Below are positions 32,901 through 44,045 of a stretch of DNA of 64,000 bases, piece after piece (position 1 is the first letter of the stretch; the number at the start of each line of letters is the position of its first letter). Under the pieces are notes generated by a model that saw only the letters and a program-made list of their open reading frames with translations, made no database searches and was not told the DNA's origin. Position numbers and translations under genes: made by a program. The DNA is from Liquidambar formosana (lineage: Eukaryota > Streptophyta > Magnoliopsida > Saxifragales > Altingiaceae), in NCBI GenBank assembly GCA_039720395.1, contig CM077820.1, forward strand, positions 17,009,923-17,073,922, in the 5' to 3' direction.

Positions 32901-34030
32901 CTCTTTCTTTCTCTTCAGGTATTTCACTTTATGGGTTTAGGCTCTGTTTTTTCTTTTTTTTACTTTTTTTTTTTTTTTTTTGCATCCTTTCAAGAACAGA
33001 GTTTGGATCTATGTGGGTTTAGATATATCAATGCCATTTGGATCCAAAACAGATTTTGGATCTATATGGGTTTATATATATCAATGCCGTTGGATCTATG
33101 TCGGTTTAGGCTCTGTTTTTTTTTTTTTTTTTTTTTTTTGAGCATCCTTTTAAGAACCCTAAGTTTCCCTTTCTTTTTTTGGTGCCTTTCTCAGCTGCGT
33201 GCGTGTCTGTACTGTGTTCTTCGGTAGTCCCACATCACCATTTTTGCCTCAATAATTTATAGTAAGCAAATGAAGAAGAAGCCATTGTTGTTGTTGTTGC
33301 TACTATTGCTATTGTTGGGTCTCTTTGTTTCACATCAAACATGACCTTCTCTTTTTCCCTTTCTCATTCTCAAATCCCACTCAAGGTATGTTCTTCTATG
33401 CTTTTATTTATACTCTATTTTTTAGATGTATGGTTTAGTTTCTTCATATGGGTATTCTTTAATTTTTCTTTTCTCTTCCCATTTCTTTGCGTTTTGTATG
33501 TAGTGGTTTGGATAACTTGTGATCTATTGGAAATGGGTATATGTCATATTTTGAAATTAAGTTAGTTTGCCATTTTATACACGTGTTTCGATTAAATTCT
33601 TTCAAGATCTGAAATGCGTTTTTTTTTTCCCCCTTCTTTCCCCATATTTCCATTCATTGATAAATTGGATATGCCAATGTTACTAATGTGGAATAGATGT
33701 GAATTTTTTTTTTTTGGATAAGTTATTATGATGATTTTCAAATGAGGATTATGCTGAGTGGAGATACTATGAGAGATTGACAAGATAGGATGGAATTTGT
33801 GGCTAGTGCATCTATCCATCTTGTGTCATTATATGCTTATATGTTAATTTTTGTAGGGCTTCGAGAAATTGTATGCCTTATTTTTCTGTCTTGTGTATTA
33901 CTTTAGGACATTCTTTGTGTTCTACTTTGGTGTCCATAACTTCTTCCTTTTACCTTGATTAATTTCCAAATTAGTGATTTTGCAACAATAGCACAATCTC
34001 ATTGGCTGCTTATTTGGTTTTGTGCAACAG

Positions 34031-34141
34031 GCCATATTGGAGATGCTATTTTCCAAATACTCAAGCCATAATCTATGTTGTTGATTCAAGAACCCTGATG
34101 GGCTGGTAATAGCCAAAGAGGAGTTTCATGCCATTGTGGAG
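34031..34141 (+). pseudogene. Captured exon of an ARL1-type ADP-ribosylation-factor-like GTPase
   Basis: After an acceptor TGTGCAACAG (34030) the exon encodes [19 protein letters not shown]. After a 1-nt deletion near 34092 it encodes [14 protein letters not shown] in the next frame, and a donor GTAATC follows. These are the conserved switch-II-distal segment and following helix of plant ARL1 (Golgi small GTPase). Flanking sequence is intron-like, so the capture was from genomic DNA rather than mRNA. The nucleotide-binding P-loop exon and the NKQD exon were not found in the element, so the fragment cannot make a GTPase. Confidence 0.8.
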
Positions 34142-35031
34142 GTAATCTCATAGCTGCTTTATGTTTAGAAATAGAAATAAATCTCTGACTAGTTTGTATA
34201 AAAAAATTGGAAGTACTTTCTGTAGTTTTCCTGTGCCTCCCTGCATATTTGGTGTTGTTTTGATTGTAGTTTCACTGATGGTGTCCATCCTAAACTCATA
34301 GCATCTGTACTGATTGGTGATCAGTAGCTTTAAATATAAAATATAAGCAAACTAGTAAGACTATATTGGACACAGTCATTTTGTAGGATTCTATAGATAC
34401 ACACTTTTATTTTTCCAACTGAATTACGTGTTCCATCCCCCCACCTCCTTTCCTTTTATTATTATTATTATTATTATTATTTTTTACACTCCATGAAGTT
34501 ATGATGTTCTCTCTAACTGATTATACCATATGAATTGAAGGTGATAGATTAATGGTGTAGTATGAAAAAGTAGTCGTTAGCTATGGCCTGTTGTTCATAT
34601 TTTTTGTCCATCACACTTACAATTTGGACTTTAAATTTAAGTGGATTAATGAAATATTAGCTGCTGCACTTTAGATACATGGATTTTTTAATTCTTCTTT
34701 GTATACTTGCAGACTTGGAAAATGAACTCACACTTGTTTTTGCATGGGACCATCGCCATCTAACTTGTTTTTGCACGGGACCATCACCATCTAAATCAAT
34801 TTGAATGTTTACCCCCCACACACAAAAAGAAGGAAAAATAAAAAAAGCATTCTTCTAGTTAATTAATAAACTGTCTGAGTTCTAAGCCATTAAATCACCT
34901 TTGTTCCTCAGCGAATGATCTAAGTATTACTAGCTCAAATTTGTATGTTGCATTGGGTGGATTCGGGAGCATTAGTTGTGGAAGCCGAGATTGCAGCAAC
35001 AAACTAGAATAGCAAATTCATCTTCTAGTTT

Positions 35032-35067
<36 letters not shown>

Positions 35068-35155
35068 CTGGAAAAGGTTACAAATCTGTTGTGGTGGCAA
35101 CAAGAGGCTATTTTCATGAGAACTTACAAATTGGAGCACTGCCAGTACAAATGTA
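35032..35155 (+). other. T-run and short open segment in the CACTA element
   Basis: About 33 Ts are followed by an open stretch of 29 codons from about 35068 to a TAA near 35155, containing YKSVVVATRGYFHENLQIG. It could be part of another captured exon; not recognised. Confidence 0.25.
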
Positions 35156-35437
35156 AAGAGAAATAGTGTTTATATGTGCACTTCATTCTTTTCATTACTT
35201 GATTGGAATTGTTTTCATTCTCTTCCTCAGTTCATTCTTTTTATCACATGCACAGATCAAAGCTTGGACAACAATGTTGACTCTCTGGTTTGGGTTAACT
35301 CAAAAACATATTTGTAGATTTTTTACTCTCTTGGAATACCAAGGAAAGCTAACTCATAGTGTCACAGTCTGTCTCTTGGTACTCGTATCTACCCTTTTGG
35401 TGAGTTAAATTAAATACTAATGGTATGGTTAATTAAA

Positions 35438-35625
35438 GGAAATCCAAGTCCTGCTGCAGTTAGGATGGGGGTTTGATCACATAGAGGGTTTGCTAAAGGT
35501 GTTTTTTCCTTTAGTATTGGTGTTCAGATAACCTTTTATTATAATTTGCTTGTGGTTATCATTGGTATTGAGCATACTTGGTCCTTGGGTTGGAGGAAGT
35601 TGTGGCTAGAGTGTGACTCAATTTG
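35438..35625 (+). pseudogene. RNase H-like (RVT_3 type) fragment in the CACTA element
   Basis: Plus-strand pieces resemble the RNase H-like domain common in plants: GNPSPAAV at the start, a DHIEGLLKVF segment, then after a break GIEHTWSLGWRKLWLECDS. Frames change and stops intervene. Its source could be a LINE or a host RNase H-like gene. Confidence 0.5.
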
Positions 35626-36532
35626 TTGTTCAATGAGGCTGCACGCATTGCTCAAATTCTACCTCCTCCTTTTTATACTGTAATATGTTGCTTCAGAAGC
35701 CTATGCATGCACTACATTTCTGATTTATGTGGAAAATTCGAGTAATTCTTACATGAGTAAACCTAGTGGTGAGGTGCTGATTTAGTTTGGAGATGTAATC
35801 CTTTGTCTTTGCCTTAATGCTTATAAATTGGCTATTGATTATTGCAATTGATTGGATAGGAATTCCCATTATGATTTGTGCGTTTGACTGGGATGCCAAT
35901 TCCATTTTAAAAATTGGCATTCCTGCAAAAAACAAACAAAAGAAGGAAAGAGCACTTTTTGCTCTTTCTTATTCTTTTTTTAGGCCCCTGTTTTCTTGTC
36001 TTTTTGTTTGGTGATGTGTTCTGCTATTCATTTATTCGTGTGAAATCCATGCAGGCCCTTTGGTATGTCCCATCAGCAGGCTTTGGCACAAGTTATTGCT
36101 CAAGCTACTTTATATATCCTAATCTCATATGCAAATTCAAGCTGGATATCAACTTAGTGGAAGTTCAAGAAAAGAGAAGTTGAAAGTTATAGATTTTTGC
36201 TTGTCTTAAAAACAAATTACTTAGATGAGAAACATTATTTTTTTTGGATGGGCTGTAGCTTTTTGTATATGAAAGATTGTTTTTTGGATGGGCTATAGCT
36301 TTATTTCTATAAGAGGCAGTTTTTTGTATTGCTCTCATGAGGTTAATGAATATAATTTGTATTTTGTTTGACTTCTAATTTTAAGCAGTAATCATGGATT
36401 ATTGGATTACAAATTGGTGTATACTTATTGCTTTAGAATGTATGTGAGCAAAAAATTATTGAATGGTAAACAGGTGTAATATCAAAAGGAAAAAGCTAGG
36501 AAATCCAAAAAAAAAAAAGAAAACAAGGGGCA

Positions 36533-36895
36533 CATTAACAGCGCACATTTTATGCCGTAGATAACTGATTCACGGCATAAAATGCATGCCGTAGATGACC
36601 TATTCACGGCGTGCCATGTATGTCGTAGAAAAATTATTCACAGCTTGCTATGTATGCCATAGAAAACTTATTCACGGCGTGCTATGTATGCCGTAGAAAA
36701 ATTATTCACGGTGTGCCATGTATGCCGTAGAAAGTCATCCACGGCGTGCCATGTATGTCGTAGAAAACATATTTACGGCGTGCAACGTTCGCTGTGGATA
36801 TACATTGGTTTTCCATGACGCGGCCCAACACGGCATTTTTTTGTACGCCGTGAAAAGTCATCCACGGCGTACTTTGCACGCCGTGGATAACTATC
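36533..36895. repeat. Right subterminal repeats of the CACTA element
   Basis: About eight units of 35-40 bp built on TTCACGGCGTGC, ATGTATGCCGTAGAAA, each an imperfect palindrome (ACGGC ... GCCGT). The units vary in the loop more than in the stems. Confidence 0.85.
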
Positions 36896-36910
36896 TTTGT
36901 TGTAGTGTTA

Positions 36911-37855
36911 TATTCAACAAAAACATATATATAAGGCTTTCAATTCACCAGAGTCACAATATATAAGGTGTTAATATTGGGTACTCAATAACTAGCTTTT
37001 TTAATTTAATAAGAACTTTTAATTTAAGCCCTCTATCTTTAATCCAATGATCAAAATATTGGATACTTGATAACTGGCTAAACCTACTTTCTAAGTCTAA
37101 TTGTATACTGTGACCATTGGATAAAAAATAAATGGTTGAGATTAAAATTCTTTAACAAACTTACAAAAGTGATCGTTTAAGGGATCAGGACTAATTGTGT
37201 CAATATATATATACGTACTCTATTTATCTTATAAGAACCGGAATCCATAGATAAAAATTATGGATCATTAAATGATGAAGAAATATCATATTTTTACTTC
37301 TTGATTCAAAATTTTCTTCTTTCATCCTAGTTGTATTAAAAAAGACTTTAGATCCATTATTAGAACTCTCTGTTATTTTTTATTGGAAGCAGTACTAACT
37401 CATATTCATATTCGGCCATAATTTTTCCATTAGCTGAATATAATTCTTGCATTTTTTTTTTTTAAAGGATTTTATTACATTCTTTGTAATATATAGTTCT
37501 CTTTAATAGCTTCAAAAACTTTTCAATATTTATTATTTTAAATAAGGATGCAACTTGATTAGGTTTGCAGTCAAAATGGAAATGAACTGCAGGGCTAGCA
37601 ATTCGTGTTGGTGGATGTCTCTGTGTTGTGTCAAGACGTAGGTATTCGAATATATGTGACAACCCAAACATGATTCGTTCATTAATCGTGTCAATTTCGC
37701 CAACCTGAACACAACCTGATCAAATGACACAACATGACGTGTGTAACCTGTTTAATAATCTAGTTAAGATGGATTCTGTTTATGTCAAGGCGCATGTGGC
37801 CTGAATTAATCTATCTACATATTAAAAAATATTATTTAACTTTCGGAATCAAAGA
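36911..37855. other. Intergenic DNA of unit 2, right of the CACTA element
   Basis: Matches 25411-26355 of unit 1. No gene. Confidence 0.5.
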
Positions 37856-38345
37856 AAGATTTGTAAAGTTTATAGCACTGAGGAGCTTGCCACTATGGAA
37901 AAACTATGCATAATTCTAGTTATATCTGGCCCAATAGCCAGTAATTTTGAAAGGCAAAAAGGAAAAAAAAAAAGGTGGCGAAAGAAGAGAGGCAGATAAA
38001 ATACGTCTGCTCCTGGGCACTCATCTGGTGCTACCTGAGAAGTAGCACACCTAATTTCTTCATCAGGAAAATTTCGTAGAAGTTGTGCATTCATTTCAGG
38101 CCAAATTTTCTAACCACTTCGCTTAGTATTGCCTCAAAATTGGTCAGATTGCTACTTGTAAAAATGGATGAGAAGTAATTCAGTACAATGGTCTGCAACT
38201 GTTCAGTAGTCTCCTCCAAACCCCATTGCAGTCTCCAAGCTCGACGATGAGCTTCTGGTGGCACCGCTGAACTGTTTCGGAATGAAAAAAAAAAAAATTT
38301 GCTATGTTCCTATCACCATGTTTGAGTCATTGAAATGCAGCTTTC
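37856..38345 (-). pseudogene. LINE reverse transcriptase relic, unit 2
   Basis: Second copy of the relic at 26356-26860, nearly identical, with the same inactivating changes. Confidence 0.6.
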
Positions 38346-39867
38346 ATTTTATAATGCAACCCAAAAAATGTAACCCAAAACCTATTTCAATTCCCTAAAC
38401 CCTAAATTAAGTTCCTTTCATCCTCTGCTGCTTGTTCATTAGTGAAGCATGCTGTTGGATGTATTCTTTATGACAAATATAAACTGCATGTTACAGAACA
38501 TAGAAGAAGAAATGAATGCGCTCTTTGGGTTTTGAATAGCTGAATCATAAGAAACAGGATTATTTAACACTGGAATTGTATTCCATTTTTGGGAAACATT
38601 GGAACAAAGATGCTTGTAATGGTTTAGTTTGTTGGTATTGGAGCAGACATGCAGATGAGCTATTGCCTTTTGATTTAGCACTCAATAAATTATGAACTGG
38701 AGTAGGGCGAGCTAGCCTGGTGCATGTATGCTACATTCATTTATAAGCTATCAACATTGAGGTTAGATGTAATGGTGGTTTTCATTAGCTTTTATAAGTT
38801 ATTAATCTTTAATGATAAAGAGCTTATTGGAATAGGGGGAAGACAAAAGATTGGATATGGCATGATGTTGGGTACTCAAACCTTCTATAAAGAAAACTTA
38901 ACCGCTCGTTTGGATAAGCTTCCACTTCATGTTTTTTCTGTTTAAAAGTAGAAAAATGTAACCTTTTTTTTATAGGTTTTTATGGTGCAAACTTTTAAAA
39001 GCAACTTTCAAAATTTTTTACACTCTTAAACTTTCAAAAATTTTTTTTTCTGTTTTTTGAAAGTAAAAGGCAAGAAGTAGAAGCTTATCCAAACAAGTCA
39101 TAATTTAATTATCTTCTCCAATCTCCACCACTCCACCACCATTATTTGATTGGTTACATGAGATACTTCCCAGGTTAAAGTTCAATGAATGGTGGCTGTT
39201 CCCATGACCTGCAAAGTGGAGGAACCTACTCTGCTTCGTTATCAATTAATTGAACTTCTATTTTGTTTGCACCTGCAATCTGGATACTCTCACAGCTCAG
39301 TAAGCGAACAGTTAAAATTGAACTATAAGCGAACCAATCCTTTGACATGTCTCAGTAAACCTATAGTTAAACAGAGGTATTTCCGCGTTTCAGCAAAGCA
39401 ATACTTGAACTTGGTTTTATAAAGTCCATTTGTTCACATGGCATCTTAAGTCACAAACCAATCCTTTTGAAATCCGGTAAATGCAAAGTGGGGGTAAATG
39501 GAAGACCGCAAAATTAGAATATTCAAGAGTTATGAGAAACAGAGCAGGCTCAAGTCAATACCACAGAACAATTTCATGAAGTAGACGTGCACATTACATG
39601 AAGTAGATCCACAACATACTCCTTCATTTAAAAAAATAAAAAATAAAAAAACCAAAAAAAATGAAAACGCTTGATTGCTAGAAAAAACACATATGGTGTG
39701 ACAACTTCATTACAGACTCCTTCGTTTAATGGTGTATCAACTTTACAGCCTCCAACATTAATTACTCCAAAAAAAACATATGGGCATGAGCTTCAAAATT
39801 AAACATTGATCACAATTTGAACTCATGAAAATAAGACACTGGCAATAATGAAATTCATGACTCGAAC
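38346..39867. other. Intergenic DNA between units 2 and 3
   Basis: Up to about 39260 it matches unit 1. Beyond that, unit 3 flank begins with A-rich DNA (39630-39660). No gene recognised. Confidence 0.45.
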
Positions 39868-40266
39868 TGTTGGAATTTGTCTTTAATTCTTCTTTTTACC
39901 CATTTTGTTAAGTTGGGTCTTTTCGACCCGACCCGACCCGCTCACTTATGTTATAACCCACTTTATATAAGGGGTTATTTTTAGGGTTTCATCCTTATGC
40001 AAGGAGAGCCACTTGGGAGCCGTCATTGGGTGTAAAGGGGATCTAGGGATTTTGTGAGTATTCTTACTCTTGTATTCTCTTGAACACATAGTGGATTGAT
40101 CATCGCCGCCCGTGGACGTAGGCATCTTGCCGAACCACGTAAATCTTGTGTCTCCTTTTCTTTGTGTGTTTGTTTATTTTTGTGGTTGGATTGATTCACT
40201 TGTTTTGTTTGATTAATCACTTCCATCACCATAGAAATTGTTTGTTTATCGCGCTTCCGCACAACA
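39868..40266 (+). mobile_element. Solo LTR (399 bp), probably Ty1/copia
   Basis: It starts TGTTGGAA and ends GCACAACA. A 5-bp target duplication CGAAC flanks it (39863-39867 and 40267-40271). It contains a TTTATATAAGG TATA-like sequence near 39961 and a GTGGACGTAGGCA, TTGCCGAACCACG segment that is common in copia LTRs. The empty site is seen in units 1 and 2 (ACTCGAATTATATAT). No internal region remains. Confidence 0.85.
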
Positions 40267-40271
40267 CGAAC

Positions 40272-40428
40272 TATATATATATATAATGTATATACGTGTA
40301 TGGATGACAATCAGGTAGGCACATGTTAATATAACTTATATCACCATCCGTATTGGGGATCGTATGCAAGTTAGAAGAACATGTGTTGACCTGATCAAGA
40401 ATGATATATGTCTGTATTTATACTATTA
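40272..40428. other. Downstream flank of FB3
   Basis: AT-rich, with a (AT)n run. No gene. Confidence 0.45.
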
Positions 40429-41601
40429 TCAAACTTGAGCGAGTGTCTCAATGTATTGATAAGCTTCAGGACGAGCATGCCGCACAGTAAAATCACAAAG
40501 CTTCTTCAAAGTCTTGTCCTGAAAACGGTAACGCACGACCACCTCAGGCGTACGCATCACCAAGAACGACTCTTCATCCTTCTCTTCCCTCACAAGACAG
40601 AGTATACTCAAATCTCGATACCTCAATTTCGATAGCTCCTCATAATTGTTTGGTCTGATATCTGAAAACAAAGACGAAACCGCACCAAGATCAACTTTGT
40701 ACTTCACGAACCACCCCGAGTAATCTCTCTCCATCTCATACACAATAAACCATGGCTGTCGGCCACTGATCAATACAAGATGCAGATGGCCTCGACACTC
40801 CCCGAAATACCTTACGCTCATCCGGTTCCAATCTCGAATCACAGGCATTGGCGTCTCTCCGATTACTCGCTCTTCATCGACATCAAAACTGAAAACACTC
40901 TTCTTCCTCACGTTTGTTATCCAGTGAATAGCACCATTCCAATAAACCCCTTTACCAAAATTTATGCCACCAGTCGCAGTGAAAGATTCACAAGAGACCC
41001 TCCAAGAACGTGCCTTTGACGAATAAATCTCAATCCTATGATTGTTAAGCAGAGGATAAGCAAGCCTGACACAAAGAACCTTGTAATCAGGTGATTTACG
41101 AGGATCAAAAGCTAAGATCACACAAGCAACGGTACTGAAAAGATCGGCCTCGAGTTCCGGCAGCAGAGTGAATTGGTGGGTTGTGGGGTTGTAGATGTAG
41201 TAGTTTAATTTATTTTCAGGATATCTATCAGAGCAAAGTAAGCCATTGCAGGACTGTAGGATAAAGACCGACGGGAGAAGATTTGGGAAAGCGGTGGAAG
41301 GCTTGCCGTCGAGAGGAACCACATCGAAAACAGGGCCGTGGGGGTGGGGAGATTTGGGCAAGAAGAGGGCGGAGACGGTGGGGTTAGGGTTCAGGCGACG
41401 AGAGAAATCTTGACTGGAAATCAGTTTGAGCCAGTGTTTGGATACGGATTTGAATTTGAAAAGAGATCTTGTGGGTAAGAGACGGAGGATTTCCGTCAAG
41501 AGGTCGTCGTTGCCGGCGATTGCATCGGCGGCGGCGGAGGATGTCTGTTGCGCCGTTGAGGGGACGGAAGTTGCGGCTGCTCTGATTCTTTTGGTGGCCA
41601 T
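40429..41601 (-). CDS. FB3: F-box protein, F-box-associated type (390 aa)
   Basis: Intact and intronless; the most diverged of the four. The F-box is at about residues 31-70 (NDDLLTEILRLLP, FKFKSVSKHW), followed by the same F-box-associated domain with NGLLCSD, YYIYNPTTHQF and YWNGAIHWI motifs. Its start codon (41601, MATKRIRAAA) lies in the same reading frame as the F-box. In FB1, FB2 and FB4 the homologous ATG is out of frame, so FB3 seems to keep the older arrangement. A TATTTAAA box lies at 41666-41673. The expected role is an SCF substrate receptor with unknown target. Confidence 0.88.
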   Translation of the reverse strand: MATKRIRAAATSVPSTAQQTSSAAADAIAGNDDLLTEILRLLPTRSLFKFKSVSKHWLKLISSQDFSRRLNPNPTVSALFLPKSPHPHGPVFDVVPLDGKPSTAFPNLLPSVFILQSCNGLLCSDRYPENKLNYYIYNPTTHQFTLLPELEADLFSTVACVILAFDPRKSPDYKVLCVRLAYPLLNNHRIEIYSSKARSWRVSCESFTATGGINFGKGVYWNGAIHWITNVRKKSVFSFDVDEERVIGETPMPVIRDWNRMSVRYFGECRGHLHLVLISGRQPWFIVYEMERDYSGWFVKYKVDLGAVSSLFSDIRPNNYEELSKLRYRDLSILCLVREEKDEESFLVMRTPEVVVRYRFQDKTLKKLCDFTVRHARPEAYQYIETLAQV

Positions 41602-41665
41602 CGTATGAGACTCTGCACAAACTACTAGACAAGTGAAGCTCTCAGGGAAAAAGGAAATTTATGGG

Positions 41666-41673
41666 TTTAAATA
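41666..41673 (-). promoter_or_regulatory. TATA-like box of FB3
   Basis: TATTTAAA on the minus strand, about 65 nt upstream of the ATG, leaving room for a normal short leader. The segment between box and ATG is about 47 nt longer than in FB2 and FB4. Confidence 0.45.
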
Positions 41674-41907
41674 GATTGCGGAGCGCGCACATTGCCTTTT
41701 TTCTCTTTCTTCTTGCTCGAATGGGAGCGTCAACGGTCCGAATCTCCTACGGTGGAATCTTGAAGCGGTAATTAGTTTCCTTTTTATTTGCTAACGGTAA
41801 TAATGAAACTAATGGTCTAATTCTTGCATTTGTTTAAAGAATTTATTATGTTCCTTGTAATAATCCTCTTTAGTGGCTTTAAAGATTTTCTCATTTTTCA
41901 ATGCTTA

Positions 41908-43085
41908 TCTATACTATACTATATTTAAGAGTTTTTTGCTGACATCAGCATAGTGTTTGAGGTGGTTGCTTGAAAGCCTTTCCCTCCTAAAGCTTGAGCT
42001 CTCCTTCACTTTGGGCCCACATCCCTACATCTTCTCTCTTTTTCTCTCCTCCCACATCTATTTTTTTATTTCCCCTCTTGGACCATAATTCTTTCTCTCT
42101 TCTTTTTCTTTTTTTTCTTCCATTTGTGCATTTTAAATTTCAAAATTTGAAAGCCACTGACTGTCTGTCTTTTCTCTCTTAATCTCTCCAACTCCCAATT
42201 CCTTATCATCCCAGCAATTCCCTTACATCATTTTTTCCATTATCATTATCGTTCAAAATTGGGTACTTTGGGTTGGATATGTGATTGAGATTAACATTGG
42301 GATCATGTATGCAAAACATATGTGTAACTTGGATTTCCTACCTTCACCTTCTGATATTGCCTAACTATCATAAGTATCCCAAATTTTCCTATCCTAGGTG
42401 CATTTTTCATTCGTTGGAGTTACATTTTGTGGCAATGATATGAAGCAATGAGCTGACAATAATAGGGAGTATGAAAGGGTGAGAAGGCATGTCATAGTCT
42501 ACCTTCTATGTGTGCATTCTAATAAGTTTATGCTACAGCATTGAAGCCTATTTTTATGGTGATTGTTGTGGAGAAATTATTGCTTCAGTAACCTAAATAT
42601 TAGAACGGGTTAAATATCCTTTTTAGAAGTTAGCTGAATGATGGCTTACATATTCATTACATTCTATTGATGGTTGAATGACGGCTGAATGACTTCTCTA
42701 TGTGCCATCTTTCTTTCGTTCCCTCTTCCTTTTTTCTCCCTTTTTTTTCTACTTTCTTGGTTTATTTGTTGGCTAATTGCCTATAAGTGCATGGTAATGC
42801 TCACATATTTACTTGACAATAACTGTTCTAGATTTATACTCTTCTAGATTTTGTCTTCAATTAATCAGGTTGTCCCATTTTTTTTTTTCTTTTTTGGGGG
42901 AGCTATAAAGAAATTGGGTATAAGTAATAACCCGTAACTGCCAAAAGCAACTAATGGGAAGATGGACATACACTGCTTTATAAGTAGGGATGCAAAGAAT
43001 TGAATAATATATAAAAACATATTGGTCTAAGCTCGGATCACTAAACTATTTGTAATTCCCGCGCATCGCGCGGGTTCATACTAGT
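41908..43085 (+). mobile_element. Non-autonomous Helitron (1178 bp)
   Basis: It begins TCTATACTATACTATA and ends with a hairpin (CCCGCGC and GCGCGGG around ATC, 43058-43074) followed by TTCATA and CTAGT. It lies between an A (41907) and a T (43086), the usual Helitron target, without target duplication. No Rep or helicase coding sequence. Confidence 0.85.
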
Positions 43086-43609
43086 TCATTATAAATAGGG
43101 ATGCAACTTGATTTGGTTTTGTAGTTTCTGTTTGCGGCCAAGGAATTTTTTTTTGCTTGACAATCGATATAACCTATTTGTAGCTCTAAGCCTTAGCCCT
43201 CTTTAATATCAACATATAGATGACAATGCTTTTCTATAAGTTTGAACTCGAAATCGCTGATCGCTTAATAAGTGATGCAGAAGCCACTAAGTTACTTTGC
43301 CATTGGCCTGTAAGGGTGACAATTCATGTTTGGTGGATTATGTTCGTATCATGCCAAAACATAAGTATTTGAATATATGTGTCAACCCAAACACAATACA
43401 TTTATTAATCGTATCAATGTTGCAACATGAACACAATTGGCTGTTAAACAGGTGATATGACACTGCATGGAGATGTAAACGGTTTAATGAATGAAGCCAT
43501 GTTGGGTTGTGTTTGGGTTGACGCATATGTGAAGTACCTACGTATTTAAAAATATTATTAAATGTTATTTAACTATAGGAATCAAAGCAACATTTATAGA
43601 GTTTTTACC
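43086..43609. other. Intergenic DNA of unit 3
   Basis: Diverged counterpart of 26040-26350. No gene. Confidence 0.4.
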
Positions 43610-44045
43610 TCTTAGGAGCTTCCCACTAGGGGGGAAATACTATGCACAGCTCCAGTTATACCTGGCCCGGCCAACAATAGACAGCAATTTGGAAAAAAAT
43701 GCAGTTGATATACAGTCTTGTCCTGGGCACTTGGTGCTATTTAAAAAGTAGGACACTTCAATTTCTTCATTGGTGAAGTTCTGCTGAAGTTGTGCCTTCA
43801 TTTCAAGCTCAATTCTTCTATCCACGTACTTAGTTTTGCCTCAAAATTGGTCGGATAGCTACTTTGTAAAAATGGATGAGAAGTAATTCACTACAATGCT
43901 CTCCACCTCTCTGGTAGTCTCCTTCGAAACCCCATTGCAGTCCTCAAGCTCAACAATGCGATTCTGGTAGTACTGCTGAACTATTTTGGCATGAAAGAAG
44001 CCTATGTTCCTATCACCATGTTTAAGTCATTGAACTCTAGCTTTT
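43610..44045 (-). pseudogene. LINE reverse transcriptase relic, unit 3 (clearest copy)
   Basis: The minus strand encodes, with breaks, GDRNI then FFHAK, QNRIVELEDCNG, a YFSSIFT segment, then LQQNFTNEEI and STKCPGQD. This order is that of the linker and first motif of a plant L1 reverse transcriptase (KAPGPDG in active elements). Stops and frame changes exclude function. Confidence 0.7.

Larger units (their letters stand above)
32135..36907. mobile_element. Non-autonomous CACTA (CMC-EnSpm) element with captured gene fragments
   Basis: Left end CACTACAAGAAAA at 32135; right end TTTGTTGTAGTG at 36907, so both termini give CACTACAA. A 3-bp target duplication TTA flanks it (32132-32134 and 36908-36910), and the uninterrupted site survives in unit 1 near 25410. 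Both ends carry subterminal repeats built on ACGGCGTG and GCCGT. At 4.77 kb it has no recognisable transposase. It holds a spliced-looking fragment of an ARL1-type small GTPase gene (34031-34141) and a RNase H-like fragment (35438-35625). CACTA elements are known to capture host sequences. Confidence 0.9.
29201..39260. repeat. F-box duplication unit 2
   Basis: It repeats unit 1 in the same orientation, enlarged by the CACTA element (32135-36907) and a roughly 215-bp insertion near 31018-31231. It lacks the MITE of unit 1. Confidence 0.8.

Noticed and set aside
32439..33227. 262-codon open frame in the CACTA element
   Set aside because: Composed of pyrimidine repeats and F/S/L-rich low complexity, and it crosses a likely splice donor; not a believable protein.
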